Below are positions 46,356 to 57,193 of a stretch of DNA of 64,000 nt, piece after piece. The stretch's first letter is position 1; each line of letters begins with the position of its first letter. This stretch comes from Silene latifolia (lineage: Eukaryota > Streptophyta > Magnoliopsida > Caryophyllales > Caryophyllaceae). The notes under the pieces were generated by a model, which ran no database searches, was not told the DNA's origin, and saw only the letters and a program-made list of their open reading frames with translations. The DNA is taken from NCBI RefSeq assembly GCF_048544455.1, contig NC_133536.1, positions 164,844,825 through 164,908,824 of the forward strand, written 5' to 3'. The position numbers were made by a program, and so were the translations under genes.

Positions 46356-48566
46356 ATGTCGAAAGAACAAGAGGCATTCGTGACCGACGAAACCGAATTC
46401 TACCAAGATGATACCGTCCACAAATCTGGAGTTGTGCAACCCTCCGCCGGTCAAGTGATTCAACCGGAGTACGGGATGCCAACAATGCCGGACACTCCGC
46501 TGCCTGCCGACCAGGTCACCATCATGGGACATGTGGTTGACGTAGCGAAGCTGAAGATGCTCCTGGACCTAATTGGGAGTACGCCGGCTCACACTGTCAC
46601 GCCGACAAGAGCGGCGGAAACCGTCCAAGAGACCAGGGCCCAAAATGTGACCCCAAGAAACTTGAACGGGGCATTGGGAGAAACCGACCCTGTCAAGACA
46701 CCGGGGGAGCCCAAAGTGGTCGTGGTGAACCTAAGCCCTTCTCGCACTCGTGAGAAGACTGCGTCGCCACGGCACGAACGAGGCACACCCCGGAGGAGCG
46801 AGAGAAGCCCAACTCGTCAGAGTTGGAGAAGAAGCCCGACTCGCCATAGTCGGAGGAGAAGTCCTTCTCGCTACGAGGAGGGAAGCCGGACTAGGAATGC
46901 GAGGAGCCGATCGCCGCGTGTCGTCCGACATGTGGTCAGGCAACCCCTCAGCGCCTACGTCCTAGATACTCCGGTGCCGACTAAGCTGAAGTTACCACCT
47001 ATAGCATACAAGGGGGAAGGTGACCCGACCGACCACGTCGAGGCTTACGAGTCTCACATGTCAGTATGGGAGCAACCTGATGAGGTTTGGTGCCGAATCT
47101 TCCCAACGACACTGCACGGGATGGCACAGAGTTGGTACAAGGGGCTACCCGACGGGTCGGTATACTGTTACACCGACCTAAAGGACGCATTCCTAGCCCA
47201 GTATTCCTGCAACAAGAGGAGGGCTGTGGAGACATCGGACCTCCTGACTATCAGACAGGAGGGAGGCGAGTCTCTCCGGAGTTATGTGAAGAGGTTCGAC
47301 GCCAAGGTTCAGCAAATTCGTGAGCTGAACAGCGAACTGGCAGCCTTCGCGCTGATGAAAGGCCTCCCAAGGGGGGACCTAAAAAACGAGCTTATCAAAT
47401 GTGGCGGCCTGACCTTTGACGCCGCCAGACAATTGGCTGATCAAGCCATTAAAGTGGAAGACTACCACAAAACCTGGGTAGGCCCTAGCGAGCCCAAGCC
47501 CTCAGAAAAGAAGAGCCGCCGGGAGGACAACCCGGACGAAGGACGCCGTGGCAATGATCGGTCACGGTCTGGTGAAGGACGCCGTGATAATAACAGGTCA
47601 CGGTCTGATAAATCTGCCAGGAAACAGGACTCGACGGTCGCCGGGTGGAGTTCGGGATCGTACCGCCATAGGCGGTATAATGATAAAACCCCCCTCGTCG
47701 TATCGGCCGCCGAAGTCTTCGCCCTGAGCAAGCACGAGGGCCAGAAGTGGGAAAGGCCCCCCAAGCCGAAGGGAGACGGTGACACGAGCCAGTACTGTGA
47801 GTACCACGGCCACACCGGTCACCTTACTGACAACTGCCGGCATCTGAAGAATGCCATTGAAGAACTGATCCGGAAGGGGAGCCTCGGCAAGTACGTTGCC
47901 AAAGGCCATAAGACTGACGCCAGCAGTTCAGATAAGAAATCCGTCTTCGAACGGATAGGAGTGATCCATGTTGTCATCGGGGGCAACGAGAACGGAGGGT
48001 CCGCTCATGGGCACAAACGGCACCTGAACGAGCTATATCAGGCCATCAATTTTGTGCCCAACACAGCGATCCCCGCTTCCAACATCCCCGATATGACTAT
48101 TGGAAGGAAGGACTACGAAGGAGTCATCGCTCCTCACAGCGACCCGCTTGTAGTCAATTTGGACATATCCAACCACCTGGTCAAGAGGTGCCTAATTGAT
48201 ACAGGCGCCTACACGAACATCATGTTCACGGAGTGCTTCCTCAGCCTCGGTCTGAAAGTCAAGGACCTAAGCCCCTGCACCAATCCACTGTACAGCTTCT
48301 CTGGGGCCGGCCTGGTACCACTGGGGTCAATCAGACTGCCTATGATGATCGGCGAAGGGAATGCGGCTAAGAATGTCCTAGCCGAGTTCGTGGTCATTGA
48401 CGGCTCGTCCGCCTACAACGTTCTCATAGGCCGAGTCACTCTGAGCGAGGCAGACGCAGTGATGTCCATCCGAGCCCTAACAATGATGTACGTCTCGGAC
48501 CGGGGGGAAGCGCATAAGCTCGTCTCCAAAGACGAGAAGGACGAGGTGGTCAACGCGTCCGGATAG
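46356..48566 (+). mobile_element. Gag-protease frame of the Retand-like element
   Basis: The 736-residue frame is open throughout. An SR/RS-rich run (about residues 130-190, with RRSPTRHSRRRSPSRYEEGS) precedes the gag domain: AYKGEGDPTDHVEAYESHMS, then TTLHGMAQSWYKGLPDGSV and GGESLRSYVKRFDAKVQQIR at about 220-330. A zinc knuckle CEYHGHTGHLTDNC lies near residue 480. The aspartic protease motif LIDTGAYTNIM (Asp-Thr-Gly) lies near 615, with YNVLIGRVTL near 690. The frame stops before any reverse transcriptase. A stretch near residue 75-85 (AHTVTPTRAAETV) shares DNA sequence with the tandem repeats downstream. Confidence 0.88.
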
Positions 48567-48832
48567 GCGCGCAGGATGCAACATGCAGTCCCTTAAAGTG
48601 GCAAGGCAGTCAGAGAAAGGAAAAAGTCCATCCTTGCAACACGAGGGCGACCACATGGATGCAACTAGCGGCTGACTGGGAAGGTGTGCCTTTGATGAGC
48701 CATTAGGACGTTGGTAATCTCGGGAAAACTTTGTATAGCGGCGGAGGTGTCCAAGATAGCTGTGGGCACCCCACCGCATGTTTACACCTAATGAGAAATC
48801 GTCCCAAGTCTTCCATCTTTTCCCATCAGTCG

Positions 48833-49640
48833 TTATCAAGAAACAGATGCCAGCTCATACTGTCACACCGACAAGAGCGGCAGTCTCCATCAAGAAATAT
48901 AGCACCGTCGCAGTCACTCCAAGTAGTAGACGCTTCGGCAGTCACTCCAAGTGGTAGACGCCACGTAACACGTTATCAAGAAACAGATGCCAGCTCACAC
49001 TGTCACACCGACAAGAGCGGCAGTCTCCATCAAGAAATATAGCGCCGTCGCAGTCACCCCAAGTAGTAGACGCTTCGGCAGTCACTCCAAGTGGTAGACG
49101 CCACGTAACACGTTATCAAGAAATAAGACGTCAGCTTATACTGTCACACCGACAAGAGCGGCAGTCTCCATCAAGAAATATAGCGCCGTTGCAGTCACCC
49201 CAAGTAGTAGACGCTTCGGCAGTCACTCCAAGTGGTAGACGCCACGTAACACGTTATCAAGAAACAGATGCCAGCTCACACTGTCACACCGACAAGAGCG
49301 GCAGTCTCCATCAAGAAATATAGCGCTGTCGCAGTCACCCCAAGTAGTAGACGCCACGGCAGTCACCCCAAGAGGTAGACGCCGTCGCAGTCACTCCAAG
49401 TGGTAGACGCCACGGCCGTCATCAAGAAATAAGACGCCAGCTCATACTGTCACACCGACAAGAGCGGCAGTCTCCATCAAGAAATATAGCGCCGTCGCAG
49501 TCACCCCAAGTAGTAGACGCTTCGGCAGTCACTCCAAGTGGTAGACGCCACGTAACACGCTATCAAGAAACAGACGCCGACTCACACTGTCATAACCGAC
49601 AAGAGCGGCAATCACCCTCAGGAAGCAGACGCCGCGGCAG
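48833..49640. repeat. Tandem repeat of about 140 bp in the Retand-like element
   Basis: Unit starts (TTATCAAGAAACAGATGCCA or variants) fall at about 48833, 48973, 49113, 49254, 49420 and 49561. This gives five full units of 140-166 bp and one partial. Each has ACACCGACAAGAGCGGCAGT, CCATCAAGAAATATAGCGCC and two or three copies of a short sub-repeat, CAGTCACYCCAAGTRGTAGA. About 33 bp of the unit match gag DNA at about 46584-46616 almost exactly. Confidence 0.88.
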
Positions 49641-50101
49641 TTACGGCAAGCACAGTCGATACTCGCAGAAACGGTCGAAACGCCTTAAAAGCGTTTAAAC
49701 ACAGGTGGGATGCGCACTATAGACTGCCTCGGCCAGGCCAAGGCGAAAACAAAAAGGAAACTCAGACGAAGACACTAAGTACAGTTGATATGCTCAACTA
49801 TTAGTGCAAGGAAACTCAAAGTAAGGTAAAGACCTCGGCCAAGCCAAAGACAAAAGAAACGAACTCTTATTAAAAATGATAAGTTACAAGTGAGGAGAAT
49901 ACGGATGACGGCCGTCCCCATAAGGATAAGCCAAAACACAACCTACCAAAGTTGTACAAAATACAAGGAAAAGAAAAACAAAAGATTACAGGTATCATAT
50001 GAAGCGCCAAAAGTGGCAGGGAGGGAAGGCTTAATAATTGGCTCCCGAACAGTGAAGGCCGTCCGAGACGCCGGGTGAGCCGGTGACGACCGCCCGTCTC
50101 C
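49641..50101. other. Spacer between tandem array and antisense frames
   Basis: No coding region is seen. It includes GCCTCGGCCAGGCCAAGGCG (near 49726) and a similar CTCGGCCAAGCCAAAG at about 49832. It should contain the 3' untranslated part of the antisense transcript; no strong polyadenylation signal is evident. Confidence 0.4.
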
Positions 50102-51208
50102 CTATGCCTGTTCTTTGCTCGCCATCGCCAGCAGATGAGCAAGATCTTCTTCGATGGGCAGCCCAGCGACGTTCTTAGCAGCCTCAGCCTCAGCAGCCTC
50201 AGCCTCAGCCTCGGCAGCATCAGCTGCCCTTGCCCTCACGGCTTCCTCTTTGGCCGCTTTAGTCTTCTCAGCGAGGGCTGCACTCTCCGCGGCCGCCTCC
50301 TTTTCTATCTTCACCCTCACCGCCTCCTTGGCCTTCTCCTCCACGGCCTTCTCCTTGGCTTCGAGCTTATCGTCAAACAGCTCGTCAAATTTGGCCCACG
50401 GAAAGGAACCAGGAAGAGGGAAGAGCTCCTCAATCACTTCCCTGGCAGCTTCTTCGGCCAGATCCCGGAACTCGGTGCACATGTTAGGGAGCATTTTGGT
50501 TTGGAGCATCTCAATGTCGTCCTCCTTTTGTCTAATAATGGCCTCCTTGCTCCGAATCACCTTCCCCTGGATCTGAAATCTGCCCCTGAATTCATTCCTC
50601 TGCTGGAGATAAAGGTCGGCATGCCTCTGAACAAGGTCGCACTTATCCAGCAACTTTGCAACTTCGGCCGCAGCAGCCTCGGCCTTGGCTCTCTCAGCAA
50701 AGACCTCCTTTTCAGCGTCCTCCCTGAGCTTCCTCTCAGCCAAGAGCGCTTTCTCAGCATCTACCCTAAGCCTCTGCTCATTGAGGAGATCCAGCTTCGC
50801 CTTCGTGGCCACCTTCCTAGTGGCATCAAGCTCAAAAGCGGACTGAGCCACGGCCTTCTCCTGCTCTATAATACGAGCACCGGCCAGCTCGTTCCATCTC
50901 GCCAGCTCCTCGACCAACCTCGCGCCTTCCGCTGCAAGCAGTCGGGAGGAGGAAGCCTTCTGGGATGAAGGGTCGGTGGTGACGTTTCGATCACCAGCCT
51001 GCAGCCGGGAAGGGGAAACCTTCTGGGATGAAGAGTCGGTGGTGACGTTTCGATCACCAGCCTGCAGTCGGGAGGGGGAAGCCTTCTGGGATGAAGAGTC
51101 AACGGTGACGTTACGATCACCAGCCTGCGCGGGTCTCTCCCCCACTTGCTGCTCATTAAGAGCGACGGCCTGATCTGAAAAATTTAACGAAAGCATCAGT
51201 ATCAACAT
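50102..51208 (-). mobile_element. Antisense frame of the Retand-like element, coiled-coil part
   Basis: The 368-residue minus-strand frame is alanine-, glutamate- and lysine-rich and strongly coiled-coil from about residue 90 on (LLAERKLREDAEKEVFAERA, AKEAVRVKIEKEAAAESAAL). Near its start are three copies of a 30-residue repeat with QAGDRNVT and SSQKASPSRL (about residues 25-105). It follows the frame at 51202-52803 on the same strand, with an acceptor-like TTTTTCAG just upstream of its conserved part. Extra antisense frames of this kind are known in Tat-lineage elements; their role is not established. Confidence 0.7.
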
Positions 51209-52803
51209 ACAGACATGCCGAAAAAACCGTCATCAGCAGCGCCTAATGAGCCGGCCGAATCTGAGCCACAGAGTAGATCAGTACCATGCTTTGCCTTCTT
51301 GGCCGAAGGACGCATTTCCTCGCCAGCGGCAGAAGCAGCGATAGAGGTAGAGGCTGACCCCTTCCTCTTACGGACAAAGGGAGGCCCCTCCTCGTCAGAA
51401 TCCTCCCCATTGGAGATATCAACGATCTCCACCGTTGCCTTCTGAACAGGGGGAGTAGGAGGTGGAACTGATGTCGACGCCATCGCCGCCGAAGACTTTG
51501 TTTTTCGTGTATGGCGCGGCATGTTACTAACAACCTTCGCCTGGGCCTCCACCACATTCAAGCTCCTCAGCCGCTGATCCATGAGATCATTCGGCGACGT
51601 CCTGCGATCATGGGCAAGAGCCTTGGGATGCAAGTTAGCAACGGTTTTATCTTTGTGCAGTCCCATTCTCCAGAGAATATTCTTAGACAGGTCCGGTCCG
51701 AAGTGGTCTGCGAAGGAAACAAAGCAAGAATTAAATAGAAGAAATAAACCAAAACTCGAGAAACAGGAACATTGAGAGCGGCGATAGGCCTCGCACCGAC
51801 CCCACTCACCCTGTGCTAGGGCCGGTATGAGGCCGACATGACAGAGCGACTCATCCTGGAGGATGATCTGCGTTGGGGGAATCCATCTTTTCGGCACCCC
51901 ACTCTTGTCCGCCTCGAAGAGCCTCATCGCCAGCTTCTCATCCTCCTTAAGAAGGACCTTGCCGGCATCCATCTTGAGCTTCTTCCGGGTGACCCATCTG
52001 TCATGCTCCGCCTTGGTTTCACACCGCAAGTTAACTTGGTGCTGAAAGGAACGGGGCAGCGGGTAGTCATCCGGCACCTTAACATACACCCACCGACCCT
52101 GCCAGCCTTTGCAGGAAGAAAGCTTGTCAACAGAAACATAACCTTGCTCCGTTTGCACACTGTACCATCCGACGCGGCCAGAAATTGATGGCCGGAGTGA
52201 GTGAAGCCGGCGGAATAAATTCACCGTTGGGGCCTCTCCCTTGAAGAGACAAAGCCAGACAAAGCCGACTATGGTCCTCACAGCCAACGGGTGCAGTTGG
52301 GCAACAACAACGTTCATGGCCCTAATAATGGCCATAACGTACTCATTCAGCGGAAACCGGAGCCCGTACTCCAAGTGCCGCATGTATACGCCGGTGTAGC
52401 CCGGCGGAGGGCAACAGACGGCCTGACCCTCCTCAGGGATAACAATTTCGTATCCCCTGCCAAAGAAAAAATGGCCCTCGAAAAATTTATCGCCGGAACA
52501 ACTGGCGAGCTTATGGGTCCAAGCACGGTCAAGGCGGACCTTACATGCGTCGCCATGGTCCATAACGTACTGCCTCTCCTCATTAGGACGAGCCTTTTCA
52601 GCATCACCACCAAAATCGTCTGCGTCGTCATCGACTTCATCATCGTCATCCCATTCCTCCAAATGTCGAGGATCAACTTCAGGAGAAGGAGACCTAGGGC
52701 CCCCAAACCTTATCGGGATGGCCTCTAGTATCCCCTCCCCATCAAGACGCGACGGGGAACCCCCCATCGCCGAAGCGCTAGTCCCAGCGTCAGCAGAAGA
52801 CAT
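51202..52803 (-). mobile_element. Antisense frame of the Retand-like element, 'putative gypsy type transposon' domain
   Basis: The 533-residue minus-strand frame has an acidic N-terminus (EEWDDDDEVDDDADDFGGD) and then the stretch GYTGVYMRHLEYGLRFPLNE and VVVAQLHPLAVRTIVGFVWL, which I recognise as the domain called 'putative gypsy type transposon' (Transposase_28) in plants. A GTGAGT...TTCGCAG segment of 102 nt (51708-51809) inside it has intron features: it is read-through-neutral in length and interrupts the conserved part with a Phe/Cys/Ser-rich run. A TATA box (CCTATAAATAGG on the minus strand, 52978-52989) lies about 175 bp upstream of the start and a G-box CACGTGGC near 53058-53065, so the antisense unit has its own promoter. 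Confidence 0.78.
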
Positions 52804-53483
52804 GATAGCAATGATTATTTAACAAGAGAAGAAAGGAAATTTGTTTGTTTACCTCGAAGAAAAACACTCGCCGGAGTAGCAACCCTGAAAATTAGAAGAC
52901 AAAGAAGGCCTTGGAAGTTTAGAGAGAAGAAAAATTTTGGAGAATGAAATTGGTGGCCAAATTCACGGGATAACTGCCCTATTTATAGGAAAAAGCCCAT
53001 AAAGAAGGACCAATCGAAACACCCATGAAGCGTCGGCCAATCGGCGATCAAAAACGACACGTGGCGGACATGCAACCACGGAATGTCAACCATCGCAACA
53101 GTTAAACGTCAATCAACGCAACAGTGATCAAGCGTCTTCAACACGCCTTTTCATATCTCTGCCCGTTCATCTTCCTCAACAAATTCCTAGGTATCTGCTC
53201 TCCGCCGGCCATACGATCAACCATGCTAAGGAGCACCGGCCTGGGGGCAATCAAAAGCAACTGGCACTCCCAACCCTGGTCTCGGCCAGCGTCACTTCCT
53301 TTTCCACATCGGATGCCCTTTACACATCCATGCGGAGGGGGGATATATATGGTACGACCTGATAAGAACCAGGCCGAGACAGAAGAAGCCGACACAGAAA
53401 AGTTTCAAAAATTACTCTCGCAGAATATACGCTCAGCATACATCGGAGCCCATACCACGGCATAGACTACGCTGGGGGCAAAT
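52804..53483 (-). promoter_or_regulatory. Promoter and leader of the antisense unit
   Basis: Read on the minus strand it contains CACGTGGC-type G-box sequence (53058-53065), TATA box CCTATAAATAGG (52978-52989) and a leader of roughly 140 bp before the ATG at 52803. Its far end (53470-53483) is the plus-strand purine tract of the element. Confidence 0.6.
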
Positions 53484-54041
53484 TGATGGGGCATATTCTG
53501 CACCGCTGACCAAGTGAACATATTGAGCAAGGTCAAAGATATCCACAACAAGTCAACGACTTAGACAGCCTAGCCGATGCAACCCATCGGCCTGTCACCG
53601 GTCTCGGCTTTGGCAACGATCGGCCGGGACACATATCCGCGTACTCATATCCAAGACCCTCGGCCGGCCTGCCATGGGTCCAGCGGCCGAGGGTAGAACG
53701 GTCTTTCCACCTGCTAGCCACTTGGCCACTTGGCCACTAAGTGACAAAAGGGGAAAGTCTATAAATACTCCTCAACCCTCATTATGGAAAGGATCGACAA
53801 ATTAACCTAAGAATCACTATTCATCTGGTAATATCCTCCTTATCTCTCTACAATACATCCTTAGCCGAGTAATAACAACTTATCCCACTAAGTTCACTGA
53901 CTTGAGCGTCGGAGTGAGTACGCTTGGCACAAAGCCAAGCCCTCAGTTCGTTCATTGTTGCAGGTGAGGCCGAGAGGAACGATAGAGACGTAAGGGATCC
54001 AACTCGAGACATCATTCTACAAGCCACGGGTGGTAACAATA

Positions 54042-55482
54042 CTTGTCCCTTAATGTACACATCCCCTCCTGTGGCGGGTTCCACGGAGGGCGAACTAGGG
54101 TGTGAAGCCACTCCCGCAAGTGACTCCACCACAATCACAACACACAACATCACAGCTGTCACAACCTCTCCACACCAACACCGTCACAACAACGTCCATA
54201 CTCCGATGATCAGCAATTATCAATAATCACGAAACAATCATGCCATAACAATTAACATAAAAACTGAGTAGGAAACCCTACCTCGTCGCAAAGCATCTAA
54301 GACATCCATACACAGCCACGCACGACTCCAATAAGCACCCTAACAATGATAACCACCTCCTATTACACAACTATACTCAAATAATCACCCAAAAGAACAC
54401 AAGGCAGAGACTTACCTAATAATACGCATCGGCGGTGACATAGACGGCCACCACACATGTCATCCTTCCCTAGCGAATCTCGTCCTTCCCATGGTGGAGG
54501 TTTAGGCTATATACATTAGAGTGTGAAGAGATGGGGTGATAGGAGAGGAAGATAGGCTAGGGTTAGAGAAAGAGAAACTGTCGAGGAAATGGGAAATGAA
54601 ATGAATCTCGCGAACTTGCATTTTATATTAACGTGTCGACAGCAGCCATACTCGGTCGAGTACGGGAGTACTCGGCCGAGTAGACTCTACTCGGTCGAGT
54701 ATAGGTGATACTCGGCCGAGTAGCCTCAGCTAGGTCGAGTAAACACTCCTATAAAGCTCATGTTACAAGCTTGATCCCTCACCCATTCATCCCTAAGGTC
54801 TGTTTGGTCAACAAGGTCGGTCAACAGAGTTCTTAAATATCCTGGGTATTACAGTCTTCCCCCCTTAAAAGGAACTTCGTCCCCGAAGTTCAGTCCACAC
54901 TCCGCTCACCTCAGGGTCACGCACTGTGACACCCTCTACCTACCTAAAGGTGTACGGCCTCAAACCGTTCTGACACTACCGCCACACCACATTACTCATG
55001 CAACAATTATATACCACAGCTATTCCTCCAAGCAATACCAATCACTAACTATTACACATAACTTACGGAAATTAATGAATTCATCCGCACTCTCTTTTTA
55101 AAAGCAACACACTAATTAGCAACCATACACAACTACAAAACAATAACCAACCACAACATTCTATACACCCATACTCAGTATAACATAGGTACAAAGTATA
55201 ACATTCATATCACTTGAGTACACTATGGATACAACTTCAAGGAAATATAAATGCAATTCCGAATACTAACATACATAATATACACGTGATTCCAAATATT
55301 ATAGACATAATTAAACATTTATTTCCACGACATTACTCTTCCCCTCTTAAAGGAACTTCGTCCCCGAAGTTCACCGCTAAACACTTTCCGTACCGCGAAC
55401 CAACACATACGTCCCAACTGTGACATTACCCATAACTATAAATGACCTCACTTGATATTACAAAACTTACTCTATGACATTA
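54042..55482 (-). mobile_element. Gypsy element A, copy 2: partial LTR and interior
   Basis: It begins inside the LTR (CTTGTCCCTTAATG), at the position equivalent to 44610 in copy 1. The LTR ends at 54853 with GGGTATTACA, followed by the same purine-tract complement. Positions 54042-55110 match 44610-45674 at roughly 99%. Sequence then continues past the point where copy 1 is interrupted, with a second palindrome-plus-purine block (about 55336-55373), to the insertion site of the element at 55483. Confidence 0.8.
54649..54741. repeat. Palindrome array TACTCGGYCGAGTA in the gypsy A LTR, copy 2
   Basis: The same four palindromes as at 45217-45308, with identical spacing. The fifth, decayed unit differs slightly. 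Confidence 0.9.
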
Positions 55483-56080
55483 TGATGCCTGTCGTTGCGT
55501 GCACCAAAAATAATATTTATAAAACCAAACTACAACTAGCAAGTGGTAGTAAGGGTCGATCCGCAAGGAGGTAGGGAGAAAATAGTTGTTATTAATTCTA
55601 GTCTAAGGGTAACAGTGGGGGGGGGGGGTTGATTTGAGTTATATCTAAGTCTAATAACATAAACTAATTAAGCAGATAAAAGTAATAAAGGATGCAGACA
55701 ATGATAAAAGAAATGCTAAGACGGTCGGTTCACTATAGCTGCGATGGCACAAAATCCTAGGTAAGTCCGAAATACAATCGTGTAGGATGGGTAAAACAAG
55801 TCCTCTCGGTCCAAGTTAACTAGTAACTTCTTTCGGCCTATGCTACTAGTCCCTAAGTCTCACTAATGCTAGCTCTCGCCCTGAAAAGTGATTCCTAAAG
55901 CCTAAATTACATTATCTCTCGATCTCAGCAATTTAGTCGTCTCAACTCGTTAATTAATGCCCTTTCCTATCTTTCGATCTATGGGTTGGTCAAAACTAAG
56001 CATCTAACAAGTCTCCTCTCGGTATCATTGTTAAATATTGCACTTAACGAATTATACGGTGCTAATCAGACACGAAGTCA

Positions 56081-56153
56081 GTCGATCGACCAGCTATCCC
56101 ATTCGATCGACCAACCGGCTCAGTCGGTCGACTAGTTAAGCCAGTCGATCGAC
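56081..56153. repeat. Palindrome array GTCGATCGAC, exact 21-bp period (left LTR)
   Basis: Cores at 56081, 56102, 56123 and 56144 are spaced exactly 21 bp. They read GTCGATCGAC, TTCGATCGAC, GTCGGTCGAC and GTCGATCGAC. The 11-bp gaps between them are unrelated in sequence. A further pair lies at 56655 and 56676, again 21 bp apart. Confidence 0.93.
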
Positions 56154-57193
56154 CAAGCCCTAATGCGGGGTCACCTATTCTAATGCCATCTACGCCATAG
56201 ATCCCCTACATCTTAGCACGAATGATTTAGCTAGACATATTAGCGATAATAAAAACAGTAAAATTAACAACTAAAGCAAACGAATTCATAATTGAATTAA
56301 CTAAATAATTAACTAATATGAAACGATAAATTAGCTTTGGGAAATCTAACTAGCAATTCTAACTATGGAAGAATAAAAGAAACGAAATTGAACGGAAGAA
56401 CAGAGAATACCGTAAAGAGGAATTGCAGCGAAATGATCAAACCCTAATGCAAAAGAAAATTTTATTGACGGAAAATTTATCTAAACTAATGAATACTCGA
56501 TTGTATGATAGGAACTGAAAACTAAGCTAATGAATGATGAGTAATGAATAGGAAAGAAGTTACGTTATATAGGAATGTCACGTAAAACACTTATTCCTAA
56601 ACCTAATTACAATGGCTTCCTCGTCTTTTAATTTGCGCTTCAGCTCGTGGGATGGTCGATCGACCACTGGGTCCAGTCGATCGACCACAGGCGCTGTACA
56701 GTAATGCATTCTGACAATTCCTACAGCGCGCACCGATCTTAAAACAGCCTCCATTTCTTCGTTACTTGGTCAAATCAGGCGTTCCACGCGGCGTTGGAAA
56801 GCTAAGAGGATAAGCTTTCACCTTCAATTAGAATCACTCGATTATCAGCTCTATAACTCGAGATATTGCCATCTGAAGCAGGCTGCAATATCGTGAAGTG
56901 CTTCTTTGCTTGTTTAAGCTTTGCAACTTGTACGCGACCATGCTTTTGCTGTCTTTATGCCTTGAAACGCGCACCAAGCTCATTCCTCGAGTCAATACCT
57001 CATGTCAAATTCTACGCTAAACACTCGGGAACGGATTCGGCTCATTTTCCGCTGGATTCTTCACATTTCTACAATATTACACAAAAACACAAAAGTAGAC
57101 GGAAATAGGGAAAACAGTAGCTTAAACTACACAAATGGGCTCTGAAATGCGTGTAAAATAGGGTGTAAAACATCATATAAATGACACGCATCA

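Larger units (their letters stand above)
45675..54045 (+). mobile_element. Retand/Tat-like non-autonomous Ty3/gypsy element
   Basis: The 5' LTR is 45675-46259 (TGATGGGGCATATT to CCCGGAACA), followed by the primer site TTGGCGCCGTCTGTGGGGA (46261-46279). The 3' LTR is 53484-54045, preceded by the purine-rich GCTGGGGGCAAAT, and is cut short by about 25 bp at its outer end. Parts in order: gag-protease frame (46356-48566), tandem repeat array (48833-49640), and two antisense frames (50102-52803). No reverse transcriptase or integrase is seen. This set, gag-protease plus an antisense extra reading frame plus tandem repeats, is the pattern known from Tat-lineage elements such as Retand. The LTRs differ at roughly 3% of sites. 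Each LTR has a plus-strand TATA box (CTATAAAT near 45950 and 53759). Confidence 0.85.

Noticed and set aside
50135-50968. 277-residue plus-strand frame
   Set aside because: It is the complement of the antisense coiled-coil frame; its Leu/Ser-rich composition is explained by that.
56081-56153. CRISPR-like pattern of regularly spaced repeats
   Set aside because: The repeats are only 8-14 bp palindromes with 7-13 bp gaps in plant DNA, without cas genes; CRISPR repeats and spacers are much longer.
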